In this document: in pieces, positions 1-10,992 of the stretch
Layout: each line of letters starts with the position of its first letter
Position numbering within the stretch: the stretch's first letter is position 1
Program-made: the position numbers and the translations under genes
The notes under the pieces: model-generated
Seen by the model: only the letters and a program-made list of their open reading frames with translations
What the model was told of the DNA's origin: nothing
Databases searched by the model: none
Assembly: GCA_036320915.1 (NCBI GenBank)
Contig: JAXBDG010000007.1
Coordinates: 1,240,001-1,304,000 of the forward strand
Direction: 5' to 3'
Source of the DNA: Linnemannia elongata
Lineage: Eukaryota > Mortierellomycota > Mortierellomycetes > Mortierellales > Mortierellaceae
Length of the DNA stretch: 64,000 nucleotides

Positions 1-851
1 TTGGATCCCTGATTTTGTTTGCATCTTCTTCGTGCTTCGCGCTCTTTTGTCTCGTACTCCTTTATTTTTTTGGGTGAGGTCAGACGGAAGGAAAAAAAAC
101 CTCCTGAGTGCTAAATCGCACTGTGGTACATTTGCTTTTCTCATTCCATTTGCTTGCAGCTCACAAACTCCTCAGTCGTTCAAGAAAAAAACGAGTTGCC
201 TGGTTGGCGACTAGTGTTGATGCAGTTACGCTTCTTCTCTCGCACAACCCCGTTCTCTCCCCTTCTCCTATTTTCCATCATTGGTCTTTAATGCTTGAGC
301 ACGAACGCACAGAAAAAAAGTCCGGGGCTATCTTTTCTTTTTGGTCTTTTACGTACTTTTCTTTGTTCCTCTCTTCTTTGTCTTTCTCTTTCTTTTTCTC
401 TCGTTCTCCCTCTCTTCTTCTTTTTCCAATTTCATTTTTCTCCCTACTTCTCTTCTCCCTCTCAAAATTCATTCTCGACAAAAGACTTGCCAAGAAAGAT
501 AACACTCTTTACTCAGGAGATAAAACTGCAGCAGCTGAACAACCAAGACACCGTTCTTCTCTTTCCTTCCTCTACGTTTCTTTCGACGGGACACAAAAAC
601 ACAACTAGATTCCGACAACGTTCTTGCTTTTGCACGTATTTCAAGCCAGGACCACCCGCAACCACCTCCAACCCACCAACAGCCATAACCACAGCAGCAG
701 CAGCAGCACTAAGCCCAACCTTGTCAACTACCAGATCTACGACGGCATCAACGACGTGTACGAATACGATCAACAACCCCAAAAGCAACAGCAGACAGCA
801 GGTCGCCACAACGTTCATTTGGTGCCTACACTTTCGGTTGGATTGGACAGC
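1..851. other. Upstream region of the tetraspanin-like gene, no gene recognised
   Basis: The stretch is rich in pyrimidines on the plus strand (most strongly about 330-470), followed by CAG/CAA-rich sequence at 640-800. Open frames here translate to serine, phenylalanine and leucine runs that look like low-complexity by-products. Part of 700-851 could be 5' coding sequence of the next gene, since its frame stays open upstream of the first ATG. Confidence 0.5.
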
Positions 852-957
852 ATGTGTATTGGAGTCATTGCAGTGTCGTTGATTGGGCTCTTGGGAGTCG
901 CCAAGGGAAACCGGCGTCTTATGAACCTGGTAAGTTCCTTCTTTCTAGAGAAAATGA

Positions 958-992
<35 letters not shown>

Positions 993-1981
993 GCGTGTAT
1001 GTTTTTTTGCAAAGTTACACAAAGGAATGACAACACGCTTGTGACGCGCTGGGATTGAAAACAAAAAGTGAGAGACTGATCGAAAATTGATTTCATTTTT
1101 GATGTGTTTGTTTCAAACATTAGTACTTTGGGTTTGTGATGGTGTTTATTAGCATCCAGGCACTGTTTGCGGTGAAGGGGTTCCTGTCGGGGGCAGACTG
1201 GGTTCGGGATGCATTGGATCGGTCATGGACGAATGCTTACGAGACCGATAAGGACTTGATCCGCGACCTGCAGTCTGAGGTATGTTTTTTTCTTCATGTC
1301 TTTTGTGTTCACTCTTTCCATTTGTCGCAGTAAAAACAGGAAGTTACAACGGGATCAACCAGGAGGAGTAGCGCTTTGTTAGCATGATTGTCTGACTGTC
1401 TTTCCCATAATTATTATTTTCTCAATAGTTCAATTGCAAGGGATTCTTTGATGGAGAGGATAGATCTCTGGAAACAAGCACGGGATACGAGGGTCATCTC
1501 CCAAACTGCAGTGACATTCTCGAAAAGACCTTTGGCAGCAGGTTGGAGCGACTCGGAGCGACGATCCTTTGGATTCGCTTGATCCAGGTAAGGAGATTTA
1601 TCACTTTGGTGTTCATGACCAGTGGTAGCGTCATTACTAGTTACATGATGACTTATCTAACCACGCTTTGTGTTATTGTGCAACATAACTATCTAGTTGG
1701 CGGGAGTTCTGTTGTTGTCCATTTTGTTCAAGTACCTGGCAATTCTGGACCAAGCGGACGCTGACAAGGACGAGGAGGCGCTCGAGGCACAGCAGCAATC
1801 ACAGATGATGCTTGACGGCAGCAGCAAATCGGGATACTATTTAACAGAGAAGCAGATGGCGGAGTGTGATGCCCATGTACCGTTGCTTTTGTGCCAAGAG
1901 GAGGATGATAGCGATTGTGATGATGCGTCGTCGGTGGTGTCTTCGGATGATGGGTCCCAGATCACTATTGTCGTTGCATGA
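852..1981 (+). CDS. Tetraspanin-like membrane protein
   Basis: Spliced from exons 852-929, 1124-1279, 1429-1587 and 1697-1981, giving about 225 residues. The joined N-terminus has two adjacent hydrophobic helices separated by a short basic turn (GVAKGNRRLMNLYFGF), which looks like TM2-TM3 of tetraspanins. A loop follows with Cys81 (FNCKGF) and Cys105 (PNCSD), then a last hydrophobic helix (about 119-147) and an acidic, Ser-rich cytoplasmic tail. Tetraspanins organise membrane protein microdomains. Oddities: the expected first transmembrane helix is not visible in frame, and the loop has a Cys-Lys-Gly instead of the canonical Cys-Cys-Gly. The true start may lie in an upstream exon, because the frame is open 5' of the chosen ATG. 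The splice phases are consistent throughout; the family call is moderate. Confidence 0.55.
961..990 (+). repeat. Poly-T tract (30 nt) in intron 1 of the tetraspanin-like gene
   Basis: Thirty consecutive T followed directly by AG. The tract lies inside the first intron, and the AG behind it could act as an alternative acceptor. Confidence 0.9.
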
Positions 1982-2452
1982 GCACAACACACAGACACAC
2001 ACACACACGCGCCCCGAACAAAAGCACAATCAAACACAAGCATGTAGATAGACAGTGGGAGAGATGTCAAACAAATGTAATATTACTTTTTTATTCATGA
2101 TGATGGATGAAGCAGGAAAGGAATTCTCCCGCGGTTGGTGGTAATGGAAAGGACGAGAATGGAAGAAGAGCGTGCGGCCCATGCTAGTCTAATACTTGGA
2201 GAGGTGTACTTTTGTTTTTTTTTGGGAAGAGAGAGGGGAGGAGGAGGAGGACAGGAGGGGGGGGGGGGGGCAGTGCGAATGGGAGTTCATCCCGCATTTT
2301 GTGTTATTTTTTTCTTTTTCGCAGACTTGTTTATGAGCGACGACGACACATGGTCATTTTTTCACTTGTTTTGTTGTTGTGCCCTGCGTGAACTGAAGTG
2401 GGAACGTGAGAGCAAAAGCACAATGAGATTTCACGCTCAGTCATCTCTCTCT

Positions 2453-2487
<35 letters not shown>

Positions 2488-2542
2488 AAAAGGGAAAAAA
2501 AGGTCCGCAAACAAAGGAAAATAGAGTTGGGGTAAAGGAAAT

Positions 2543-2573
<31 letters not shown>

Positions 2574-4266
2574 AGAGGTGAGAAAAAAAAAAGAGGAAAG
2601 ACGAGGAAGCAAGGGAAGCAAGTTTTTTCATTCCGCTTTCACGAAAATAACAAAAATGGACCCTCCCCTCCAAAGACGCACGATGATGACGACGATGTTG
2701 TTTCGGTGTCGACTTGCTGGGCGTGCACAAAAATAAAATAAAAAAATGTGGGCTCAAAGAGTTTGTTTACCAGTCTGTCCAGCCCATCCTGAGTTTCGAA
2801 TTGTTTTGTTTTGTTTTTTTTTTGTTTTGTTTTGGTTGGAAGGAAGGGAAGGCGACGGAATGAATGAAGTGAATGTTTGTGTGTGAGGCACAGATAAAAA
2901 AAAAAACCATAAGCACGATGGAATGATAGAATGGGACAAGTTGAGCGACACAAAGCCAAAAAAAAAAAAAAAAAAAGAAACAAGGGAGGAGAATAATAAA
3001 ACAACAAGCAAAAGTGAGAGCGCGGAAACTCATGCCATTCTTTCTTTGTCCCCATAATTTTCTGCATGGACATGGGGATGGGAAGGTTGTGGACATTGGA
3101 CGAAAAGGATGTCAAAAATTGGACAGGCGGACAAAATGGAAGATCGATTTGGGCTCACATCGATTGGGGGATGGGAGACAAAGAGGGAGAAGGAAGGAAG
3201 ATATGGCAACCACAACTACTCTACAGAGCAAACAACAAACAGACGGCTGAAGCCAAAGGGGGGGGGGGGGGGGGGGGGGGGACAATTTCGACCGTTGGAG
3301 TTTGAGGCCAGGTGTAAGAAAATGGAAAAAAGAAGTGATGGAAGGAAAGGAATCGATGGCGCATAGTGTATGCATTGACGACATGATGGAAGGATGATTG
3401 GTATGAAAAAAAAGAGCATTTGAGGCAAGATAGGGGTCGGGTAGAAAAATGCAAGGGATTTGATGTTAGTCAATGATTCCAGATCGATGTAAAAAGGTGA
3501 AGTGAAAAGAGAAGGAAGCTGACAGGGGTTACGGAAGGAGAGGAAAGACAGGAACGAAGCAATAGAACTTTAGATGCGGGTCTTTTGCTTTATTTTTTCA
3601 TCTTGTTTTCGTTTGCTTGTTTGTTTATTTGTTTGTGTGTTTGTGTGTTTGTGTGTTTGTGTTTGTTTGTTGTTCAAGAGAGAGTGTCTGTGTGTGGAGA
3701 GGGGGGAGGATGCGGAGGACAAAGAAGGAACAACAACAACAACAGGAAACACGATAAGAGTAGACGAGTTGTCATAGAGAGAGAGGAGAGAGAGGTATGT
3801 AAGATGCGGCGCGCGAAAAATAAATCGAGTACAGTAAAAAAGAGTTTGCCGCCCGCTTACAATACAGTACAGTACATAAGAATGAGTGAGTAGAGTTTGG
3901 CTGCCTACCTCTGAAGTGAATATAATTCTTACAGTACAGACAATTATTCTCCCTCGGCGGGGGCAGGTTGAAATTGAATAATGGACAAAAGTGGGTGCCA
4001 TCGACCCAAAAGAACAAGAGCGACATGAGGGACTAAAGGGACGAAGGGACAGAGCGCGATCACACTCGTATACTGTGTACTCTTCTTACATACGCACTTG
4101 TTTCCCAACGAACAAACAATGCAAAGCAAAAAAGTTGACGCCCCTTTTCTCATTCTATTCCAGAGATGCTCTCATCCCTAATCTTGTCCTAGTCCCTTTT
4201 CCTTTTCCCAATTCACCTTTTGTCTCCTCTTTTTGCCGCCCTTTCCTTTTTCTCTTCCACCTTTCG

Positions 4267-4303
<37 letters not shown>

Positions 4304-5548
4304 GCCACCTCTTACTCCCGCTTCTCTTCTCTTTCCTTCCTTCCCTTTTCCTCTTCTGCTTCCTTTTTACTCCCTCCTCCCGTCCTTTACCCCACTCCTA
4401 CCCTTCTTCCTCTCCGCGTCCGAGTTGCTTTAGACGACATTCAGATTCGCCTCACCTCACCTCCCCCTACTCACTTTTCATTCGCATTCAAAACTCAGCT
4501 CATCTCGGTAGGCCGCCCTTTCCTTACCTCTCGCACTCTCTCATTCTCACAAGGACATCAACTGTCCCTCCAACTCGTTAATATTGCTCCTAAGACTTCG
4601 TCTCCTTCAACATCTTCTGGATGCCTGGATCTTGGCTTGCGCGACAGAAGCAAAGCAGCATCCAGTATACAAGGACAGGCATCACATTAACACCATCGCT
4701 GATTTTTTTTTGGACTTGCTACACCACCGGGGTTGTTGTTCGCTGATGGATGGCAGCATTTGCGTCGTATTTTTTTTGTTGCTCTCTGTGAGAGCGGGTG
4801 TGGCGAGAGGTTCGACAGAGGAGAATTTTTTTGGGAAGGTGGTTGGGAGTTGAATCTCATCCGCTTTGACCTTCCCCTTTTTTTTACTTCTTGTCCCTTC
4901 TCTTTCAGAAAGGGGTAAGGATGATGAAGTGGGGAGAGTAGAGTAGGAAGGATAAGGAGCAGGACGAGGAGGAGAGTCACCACCACTCACAACACGCATA
5001 TGTACGCATAACATACACGGACGACGAACAAATTGCCTTATGAAGGTTGACCTGGTCTTGTACAGATACGACTACGGCAAGCAGGACAAAGGAGATGACA
5101 CGACAGGGACGCAAGAAAGCGGTTTTTTTGGGTTTTTGGATGGATGTCCAAGCCACCTAATTGACTTGAAGATGATTTCACGAAGGAAAGCGAAAGAAGA
5201 GTGTGAGGTTCAAGTTAGAACTCAATCAACTGATATCAAAAGTGGTCCACTCAAATTCTCCTAACACTTTTCTTCTTCTTCCCCCTCTCTTTCTCTTCCC
5301 TCTCCCTTCCTCCTTTCCTTATTAGCTCCATCAGCACACGCACACGAGATCTGGACGCGTCTCCCTCTTTCTCTTTTCTCATCCTTTTCCATTCAGTACC
5401 CTAAGAAACAGGAAACGGGAGACATACCACCAACAAAACACGCACACAAACACACAAACTCATTTACAGGATAGAAAAGGGTCGACGGTTACAAGAACCC
5501 ACAACAAAAACGACCGACGAATCGATTGCATCCAAGAAAACGCAATCA
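1982..5548. other. Low-complexity intergenic spacer and probable TUP1 leader
   Basis: I see no coding potential in this 3.6 kb stretch. It holds homopolymers (T around 2455-2486, G at 2257-2270 and 3258-3281), a GA microsatellite near 2544-2569, a (TG)-rich block at 3615-3670 and a CT microsatellite near 4270-4299. The plus strand is strongly pyrimidine-rich at 4140-4560. The last 1 kb probably contains the promoter and 5' leader of TUP1; this is inferred from position only. Confidence 0.6.
3258..3281 (+). repeat. Poly-G tract (24 nt)
   Basis: An uninterrupted run of 24 G on the plus strand in the spacer before TUP1. Such a run can form a G-quadruplex, and its length may be imprecise if it came from assembly. 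Confidence 0.85.
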
Positions 5549-8500
5549 ATGTCAGGAATTTACAACCACCGCCCCATGGTCCCAGGTCGCAGTGCTGGTG
5601 TGCCCGAATGGCTTGATCTCATCAAACAAGAGTTTGAGAGCCTTGGCCACGAAGCCATGGTCGCCAAAGCACAACGGGACGAGTGTGAACACAAGAGTAT
5701 GTGCATATCCTTCGTCATTTTTTTTTTTTTTTTTTTGGGTGTTTTTAATTGTTGAAACTCGGCTCACACTCGCAATATATCATACCCATGCTCGATCAAC
5801 GCTCACACACAGACTCAAACGACCGACTTTGGTTGGTTGTAAACTCAACATCTCTCGATGAGTACTGTTTACGTTCGTTTGGAAAACTGAGCAATAGCAG
5901 CAAACATCAACAGCCATGCCAACAATAGCAGATCTTCAACACAAACATACAGACAAACAAACAGCTGGTCACTAGGCACCGGAAAAAAAGACTATTGCTT
6001 CGGGGATCATATAAATACGACTCAGCTAGTAACGCGTTCATACGCTCTTCCTCCATTTTTATCTTCATTCTTCTTCATCACTCTTCTTGATGGCACTGCT
6101 GTGTATTTCTTCCGTTCTTTGACAACGCAGTCAACAACCAGATCCGCGAGATGGACGTCTTCAGAGGATTGCTCTACGATCTTGAGAGGAAACACGAAGC
6201 TATGAAGACTCAATATCAAATGTAAGTCTAGATTTTTGATGGATGCAAGGATCGAAGCGCGCATCGATGGTCCGTTGATATCTCGTTGTATCCTGTGTCT
6301 GTTCGAAAAGTGCTAAAAATTAGAACCTGCAAACATGATCGAAACACTGAGATTGAATGGTTATTGCATTATTCATCAATCAACTCCTTGACTGGTTCAA
6401 AAATAGGGTCGAGGAAGAGGTCGTGAGATTAAGACGCGAGGTCGAGCAACGCGGAGGTGTCGTCCAGATGCCCCACCAAATGTCTCACGCCCAACCACCT
6501 CCACCCAACATTGGCCACGGGCAATCGAATCTGTTTGGTGGAATTATCAGCGGAGGTCCAGGAGGTCCTGGTTTAGTTGCCCCTCCTCAAATGGTTGATC
6601 CCTCCCAGCAGCAACAACAACAGCAGCAACAACATCAACAACAGGCACAGCAACAGCAAGTGCAACAATCGCAACAACAACAACAGCAGCAACATCACAT
6701 GCAGCAGGTTCAGCAACAACAACATCACCAACAGCAGCAGCATATGCAACAGCAGCAAAATCAGCAGCAACAACATCCCTATGGTGGTGGCCCCAACATG
6801 CCTTCTGGCCCCGGGGGACCCCATTCGCCATACATGAACGGAAATAATGGAGTGCCCCAACAAGGACAGCCTCAGCCAAAGCGATTCAAGACCGAGAGTG
6901 ATGGACCTCGGTTCAAGACCGAGGGAGAGATTCCACCACCTGGTGCCCCGGGCAACATGTATGGCAACATGTCGCCAAACCCCCATGGTGGCCCTAATGG
7001 CCAGCCTCAAAGCATGGGTCCCAATTACTCACCTGTCCCACCACCATCGTCAAAACAATCCATGAAACCTGGAAAGGTATTTTATCGTCGCAGCTAGGCC
7101 CTGTACCCTCAAGGACGTTTCGGACCTCTGTAGCGAATCATCTGAATACGACGATTAAATTGCGTCTGCCTTTTTTTTATTTCCTTCTTTCTTTCGATAA
7201 CTTGATGTAGCAGCAAGGAGGTCCATACATTCAGGCAAAGGACGACGCAGGACCTCAATCAGGAGCCAACAAACGGAAACAAGGAGCAACATCAGGAACA
7301 CCTACCGCAGTTGCTCGTCCCGGTCGTGGTGGCAATACACCATCCGCCAACTGGAGTGATGATCCCGACAACGTTCCAGCTCAATTGAAACGAGAGGGCG
7401 CTGATTGGTTTGCCATGTAGGTTTGAGCCAGGATTTTATTTGTTGCTGTTTCGCACCCGAGTATGCGACCGCACCCATGAAGATCATGGTACGTACAACT
7501 AATGTTTTTTTTCTATTTACAGCTCCAACCCCAAAGTTGCCCAGCAGCTGCGAGTAGATCTTGTCCACACGATGGAACACTCAAGGTATGCTCACGATAA
7601 TCAATCGGGCATTGAGTTTGTCATGCACTTGAATTGACGATTAAGATACCAACGTTGCTGCATTTTTTTTTTGTTTTCGCTAATAGCGTTGTATGCTGTG
7701 TAAGGTTCAGCGCAGATGGCAAATACCTCGCTACTGGATGCAATCGTAGTGCACAGATCTTTGATATTCAATCCGGACAGAGTGTGTGGTGAGTTTTGTC
7801 GCTAAGCAAAAGCTGCGACGTGATCTGACAGTACTGTGCTTTTGGAGCGAGGCCGCCTAACAGAATATATTGCGATTGGCTTGTGCCCGTATTTAGTGTT
7901 CTTGCTGATGACACTGCTGGAAAAGACGACCTGTACATTCGATCAGTCTGCTTCAGTCCTGATGGAAAGTACCTTGCTACTGGCGCTGAGGATAAGCAAA
8001 TTAGGGTAAGCGGTGAATGAATATTATCCGTGAGCTTCAGGATGTACGCCAACTGCATGAAGAGAGCAACAGCGGCTAATATATTTGTCTTCTCGATCTT
8101 TCTGCTCTCTCAAATAGATCTGGGAGATTGGACGTAAAAAGATTCGCATGATTTTGAAGGGTCACGAACAGGACATTTACTCCCTGGACTTTTCCAGGGA
8201 CGGAAGGATCATTGTTTCAGGATCTGGCGATCAGACTGCTCGTATTTGGGATATGGATACTGGCAAGTGTCTCTATGTCCTCACAGTTGGCGACGTTGAT
8301 CTCAAGGATGCTGGTGTGACATCTGTAGCCATTTCACCGGACGGCCGTCTTGTCGCTGCTGGATCGCTGGATAGGATGGTGCGTGTCTGGGACACCCAAA
8401 CTGGCCAGTTGCTCGAAAAGTTGGAGGGGCATAAGGATTCTGTGTATAGTGTGGCTTTTGCGCCTGATGGTAAGACTCTTGTCTCTGGAAGTTTGGATCG

Positions 8501-9021
8501 GACTCTTAAGGCGTGGGACTTGAACCTCGGTGGCAGACCTGGACCTAATGGGCCATCACGAGGCACCTTCTGCAAGGCAACATTCAACGGACACAAGGTA
8601 AATAACGCGGCCGTTTTAGCTTCGTCTTGCCGATCTTACTAAGGTGCAACAACGATGGTCTAACCTAGTTTGATTCAACACAATTTTAGGACTTTGTGCT
8701 CTCCGTTGCGGTGTCTCCTGATGGCAAGTGGCTCGTTTCTGGATCCAAGGACCGTGGTGTTCAATTCTGGGATCCCAACACTGGACAGGTGCAATTCATG
8801 CTTCAAGGCCATAAAAACTCTGGTAGGTTGTGGTTGTAGCACCAAGATATTGCTGTCAAGTTTTAGCAAGATATTTCTTGTTCCTATTGCTTACTCGACA
8901 CTCCTTATTTTTTGTTCACGTAGTTATTTCGGTTGCCCTGAGTCCGGCTGGAACCTACTTTGCGACCGGTTCTGGTGATACGCGTGCGCGTGTGTGGAGT
9001 TACGAATCGCTGGAACTCTAG
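5549..9021 (+). CDS. TUP1: Transcriptional corepressor Tup1 (WD40 protein)
   Basis: Ten exons: 5549-5696, 6131-6221, 6407-7076, 7211-7416, 7523-7585, 7687-7788, 7897-8005, 8118-8597, 8690-8822, 8924-9021; about 699 residues. The N-terminus ([12 protein letters not shown], then a heptad-rich helix to about residue 110) is the Tup1 tetramerisation coiled coil. A glutamine-rich tract lies at about 146-204, then a Pro/Gly/Asn-rich linker. From about 387 to the end there are WD40 repeats with typical SPDGK..ATG and RVWD/RIWD signatures. In the family, Tup1 works with Cyc8/Ssn6 as a nuclear corepressor recruited by sequence-specific factors, acting on deacetylated histone tails and Mediator. A 434-nt first intron is longer than the others. 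The short isolated exons all keep phase. ORC6 follows after only 170 nt. Confidence 0.95.
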
Positions 9022-9035
9022 CATGAATGAGCATG

Positions 9036-9041
9036 AATAAA
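9036..9041 (+). terminator. Poly(A) signal of TUP1
   Basis: AATAAA starting 15 nt after the TUP1 stop, in an A-rich stretch. It fits a cleavage/polyadenylation signal; the call is by motif and position. Confidence 0.5.
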
Positions 9042-9191
9042 AAAAAATTCGCGATTGATTTAACCCCTTATCTCCATTGGTGTAAGCCACCGCCACCATT
9101 TCTTTTTTCGTTTGTTTTTTGGCCGCCATGCTCGCATAAGTCTCCTTACCATTGCATTACTTCCTCAATCGATCCAGACACACAGCTCAAC

Positions 9192-10818
9192 ATGTCACGA
9201 CGCGACATTGCTGTGATCCTCGAACGCCTTACACTTGATCATCGGACATCATTGGCAGAGAAGGCGTGCGCGTACCTGCAGGCAGTAGAGTCCAATGGTG
9301 CGATCAGGAATAACTCAAGTCATGCAGCTATTTGCGTTGATATCGCAGCCGACCAGTACGTGTAAACTTGCTTCCGTGCAACACTCGCATCTGTTAGCAG
9401 CAACTATAAGGAGGAGACTGGATACTTATTCGTTTTCTCATTTTAATCCTTTGGTGGGTGTAGGTTGTCAATAGAAGTATCCCGACAAGCCCTTATCCTC
9501 CTCTCAGGCGCGCCGTCGCATGTCACCTACGCGAACGCTCTTCAGACACTCACGGAATTCTTGACAGGATCAGGAAACAAGGAAGAGCAGAATACTGGGG
9601 CGGGCAGCAAGAGTTTTGTGACTCGAGGCATCAACGACAACACACGACACGCCCACATGCGGAGGCTACTCTCCTCGTCCACGGCATCAACCCTTCGACA
9701 GCTGGCCGTTCAGTATGGGTCTATGGAGATGGATGATCTGGTTCTGGAATGCCTAGAGCAGTTCTTTGACGTCTGGGTTCGGTCACTGGTGCCAGCGCAG
9801 AGGGTGCATGTTGTCTATTCGCATGAGAAGTGGATGGGTGCTGCGTTCTGGTTGTGTGCGATGGCAAGGAATATGGTAGCCCCGAAGGAGGCGGAACATG
9901 CAAACGAAGAAAAACCCAAGGGATCGACGACTACAGCAGCAGGAGCAGCAGGAAGTACCGTGAAAACGAAAAAAATTGGTGGGCGTCAGGGCAAGGAACT
10001 GAAGGATATGATCATGGCAGCTGTTGGACACAAAGTGCAAAAGAAGGAGCTCGAGACGACCATCAAGCTGATTGAAGAGAAGGTGCCGGATTATTTTGTT
10101 TCTCTAATGAAACCCATTGGAGGCGCGAGCGCTGTAAAGCCGACCGCCCCAAGGAAGCGGAAGGTGTCTAGTAACAGCGACACGAGTTCAGGAGGAGGAC
10201 TGGAAGTCATCACCTCCGGTGGGGCCGATACTTTGGCCACGCAGTACAATGGAAATGGCAGCGCACCTGGAGGTGATTCTGAGAACAAGGAGCAGTCAGG
10301 GCTAAGCTCAAGTAGACGGGTCAGACAACAAGCGACAGACCCTTATCAGCGACTCGGAACAAAGCGGACAATTTCGAACGTCAGCCAGATATCTCGTTCT
10401 TCTGATGTGGAGGATGACGACGGGGAGTCACCGAGACAAGCCACGCGACCAGCATCAAAACGCACAAAGATGGACGTTCAGGGTGGGCCAGAGTTGTCGT
10501 CAGCAGGGATCATGAGTACCAAGAAGGGTGCATCTCGAAAAAATCTCAAGGAAGTAACCGCAGCCTCACAGACAGCAAGTCAGATGCTCAGCCAGCGGCG
10601 TAAAACAGGAGGCATCTACAGCATGGTAAGGAGCTGTTTTCGCTAAGAACGAGACCGGAGGAACGCCCATTGTAAGCACTGAGTATTGACGGCTGTTTAC
10701 TCGTATGCATGTGTGTAAATATTAGATTCCACGGATCAAGTACGAGGACACTAGGGCATATGCCCAGTACCAGGAGTGGAAGTCTCGCATCCTCAAAGCA
10801 GCGGAGAACGCTACATAG
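9192..10818 (+). CDS. ORC6: Origin recognition complex subunit 6
   Basis: Exons 9192-9355, 9464-10625 and 10726-10818, about 472 residues. The N-terminal part resembles the first cyclin-like box of Orc6, including ICVDIAADQLSIEVSRQAL followed by LLSGAPSHVTYANALQ. The second box is near residues 118-210 (MDDLVLECLEQFF, KWMGAAFWLCAMARN). A long Ser/Gly/Lys-rich disordered stretch follows, then a short conserved-looking helix encoded by the last exon (YEDTRAYAQYQEWKSRIL), in the place where Orc6 contacts the rest of ORC in other eukaryotes. ORC6 is the TFIIB-like subunit needed for MCM2-7 loading at replication origins. Length is close to the yeast protein (435 aa). Same-strand neighbours are 170 nt upstream and 174 nt downstream. 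Confidence 0.85.
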
Positions 10819-10827
10819 TGACGCAAA

Positions 10828-10833
10828 AATAAA
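10828..10833 (+). terminator. Poly(A) signal of ORC6
   Basis: AATAAA ten bases after the ORC6 stop, the first of several overlapping copies in an A/T-only stretch to 10856. The next gene starts only 160 nt later. Confidence 0.45.
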
Positions 10834-10992
10834 AAAATAAAAAAATAAAAAAAAAATGTGATCAAAACTGTCAACTCCCCTTTGCCACCAAATTTTTATG
10901 TTGAACAAATAAATTGTCCCTTTCGAGGTTCCCCTCCTTTCAACATCAACCTTACATTCAAGTCGATTCAGGAACTCATCGGATCACAGACG

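Noticed and set aside
624..851. Upstream part of the tetraspanin frame as coding sequence
   Set aside because: The frame is open but contains no ATG before 852, is low-complexity (Gln/Ser/Asn) and has no hydrophobic helix. It is left out of the CDS while the start remains uncertain.
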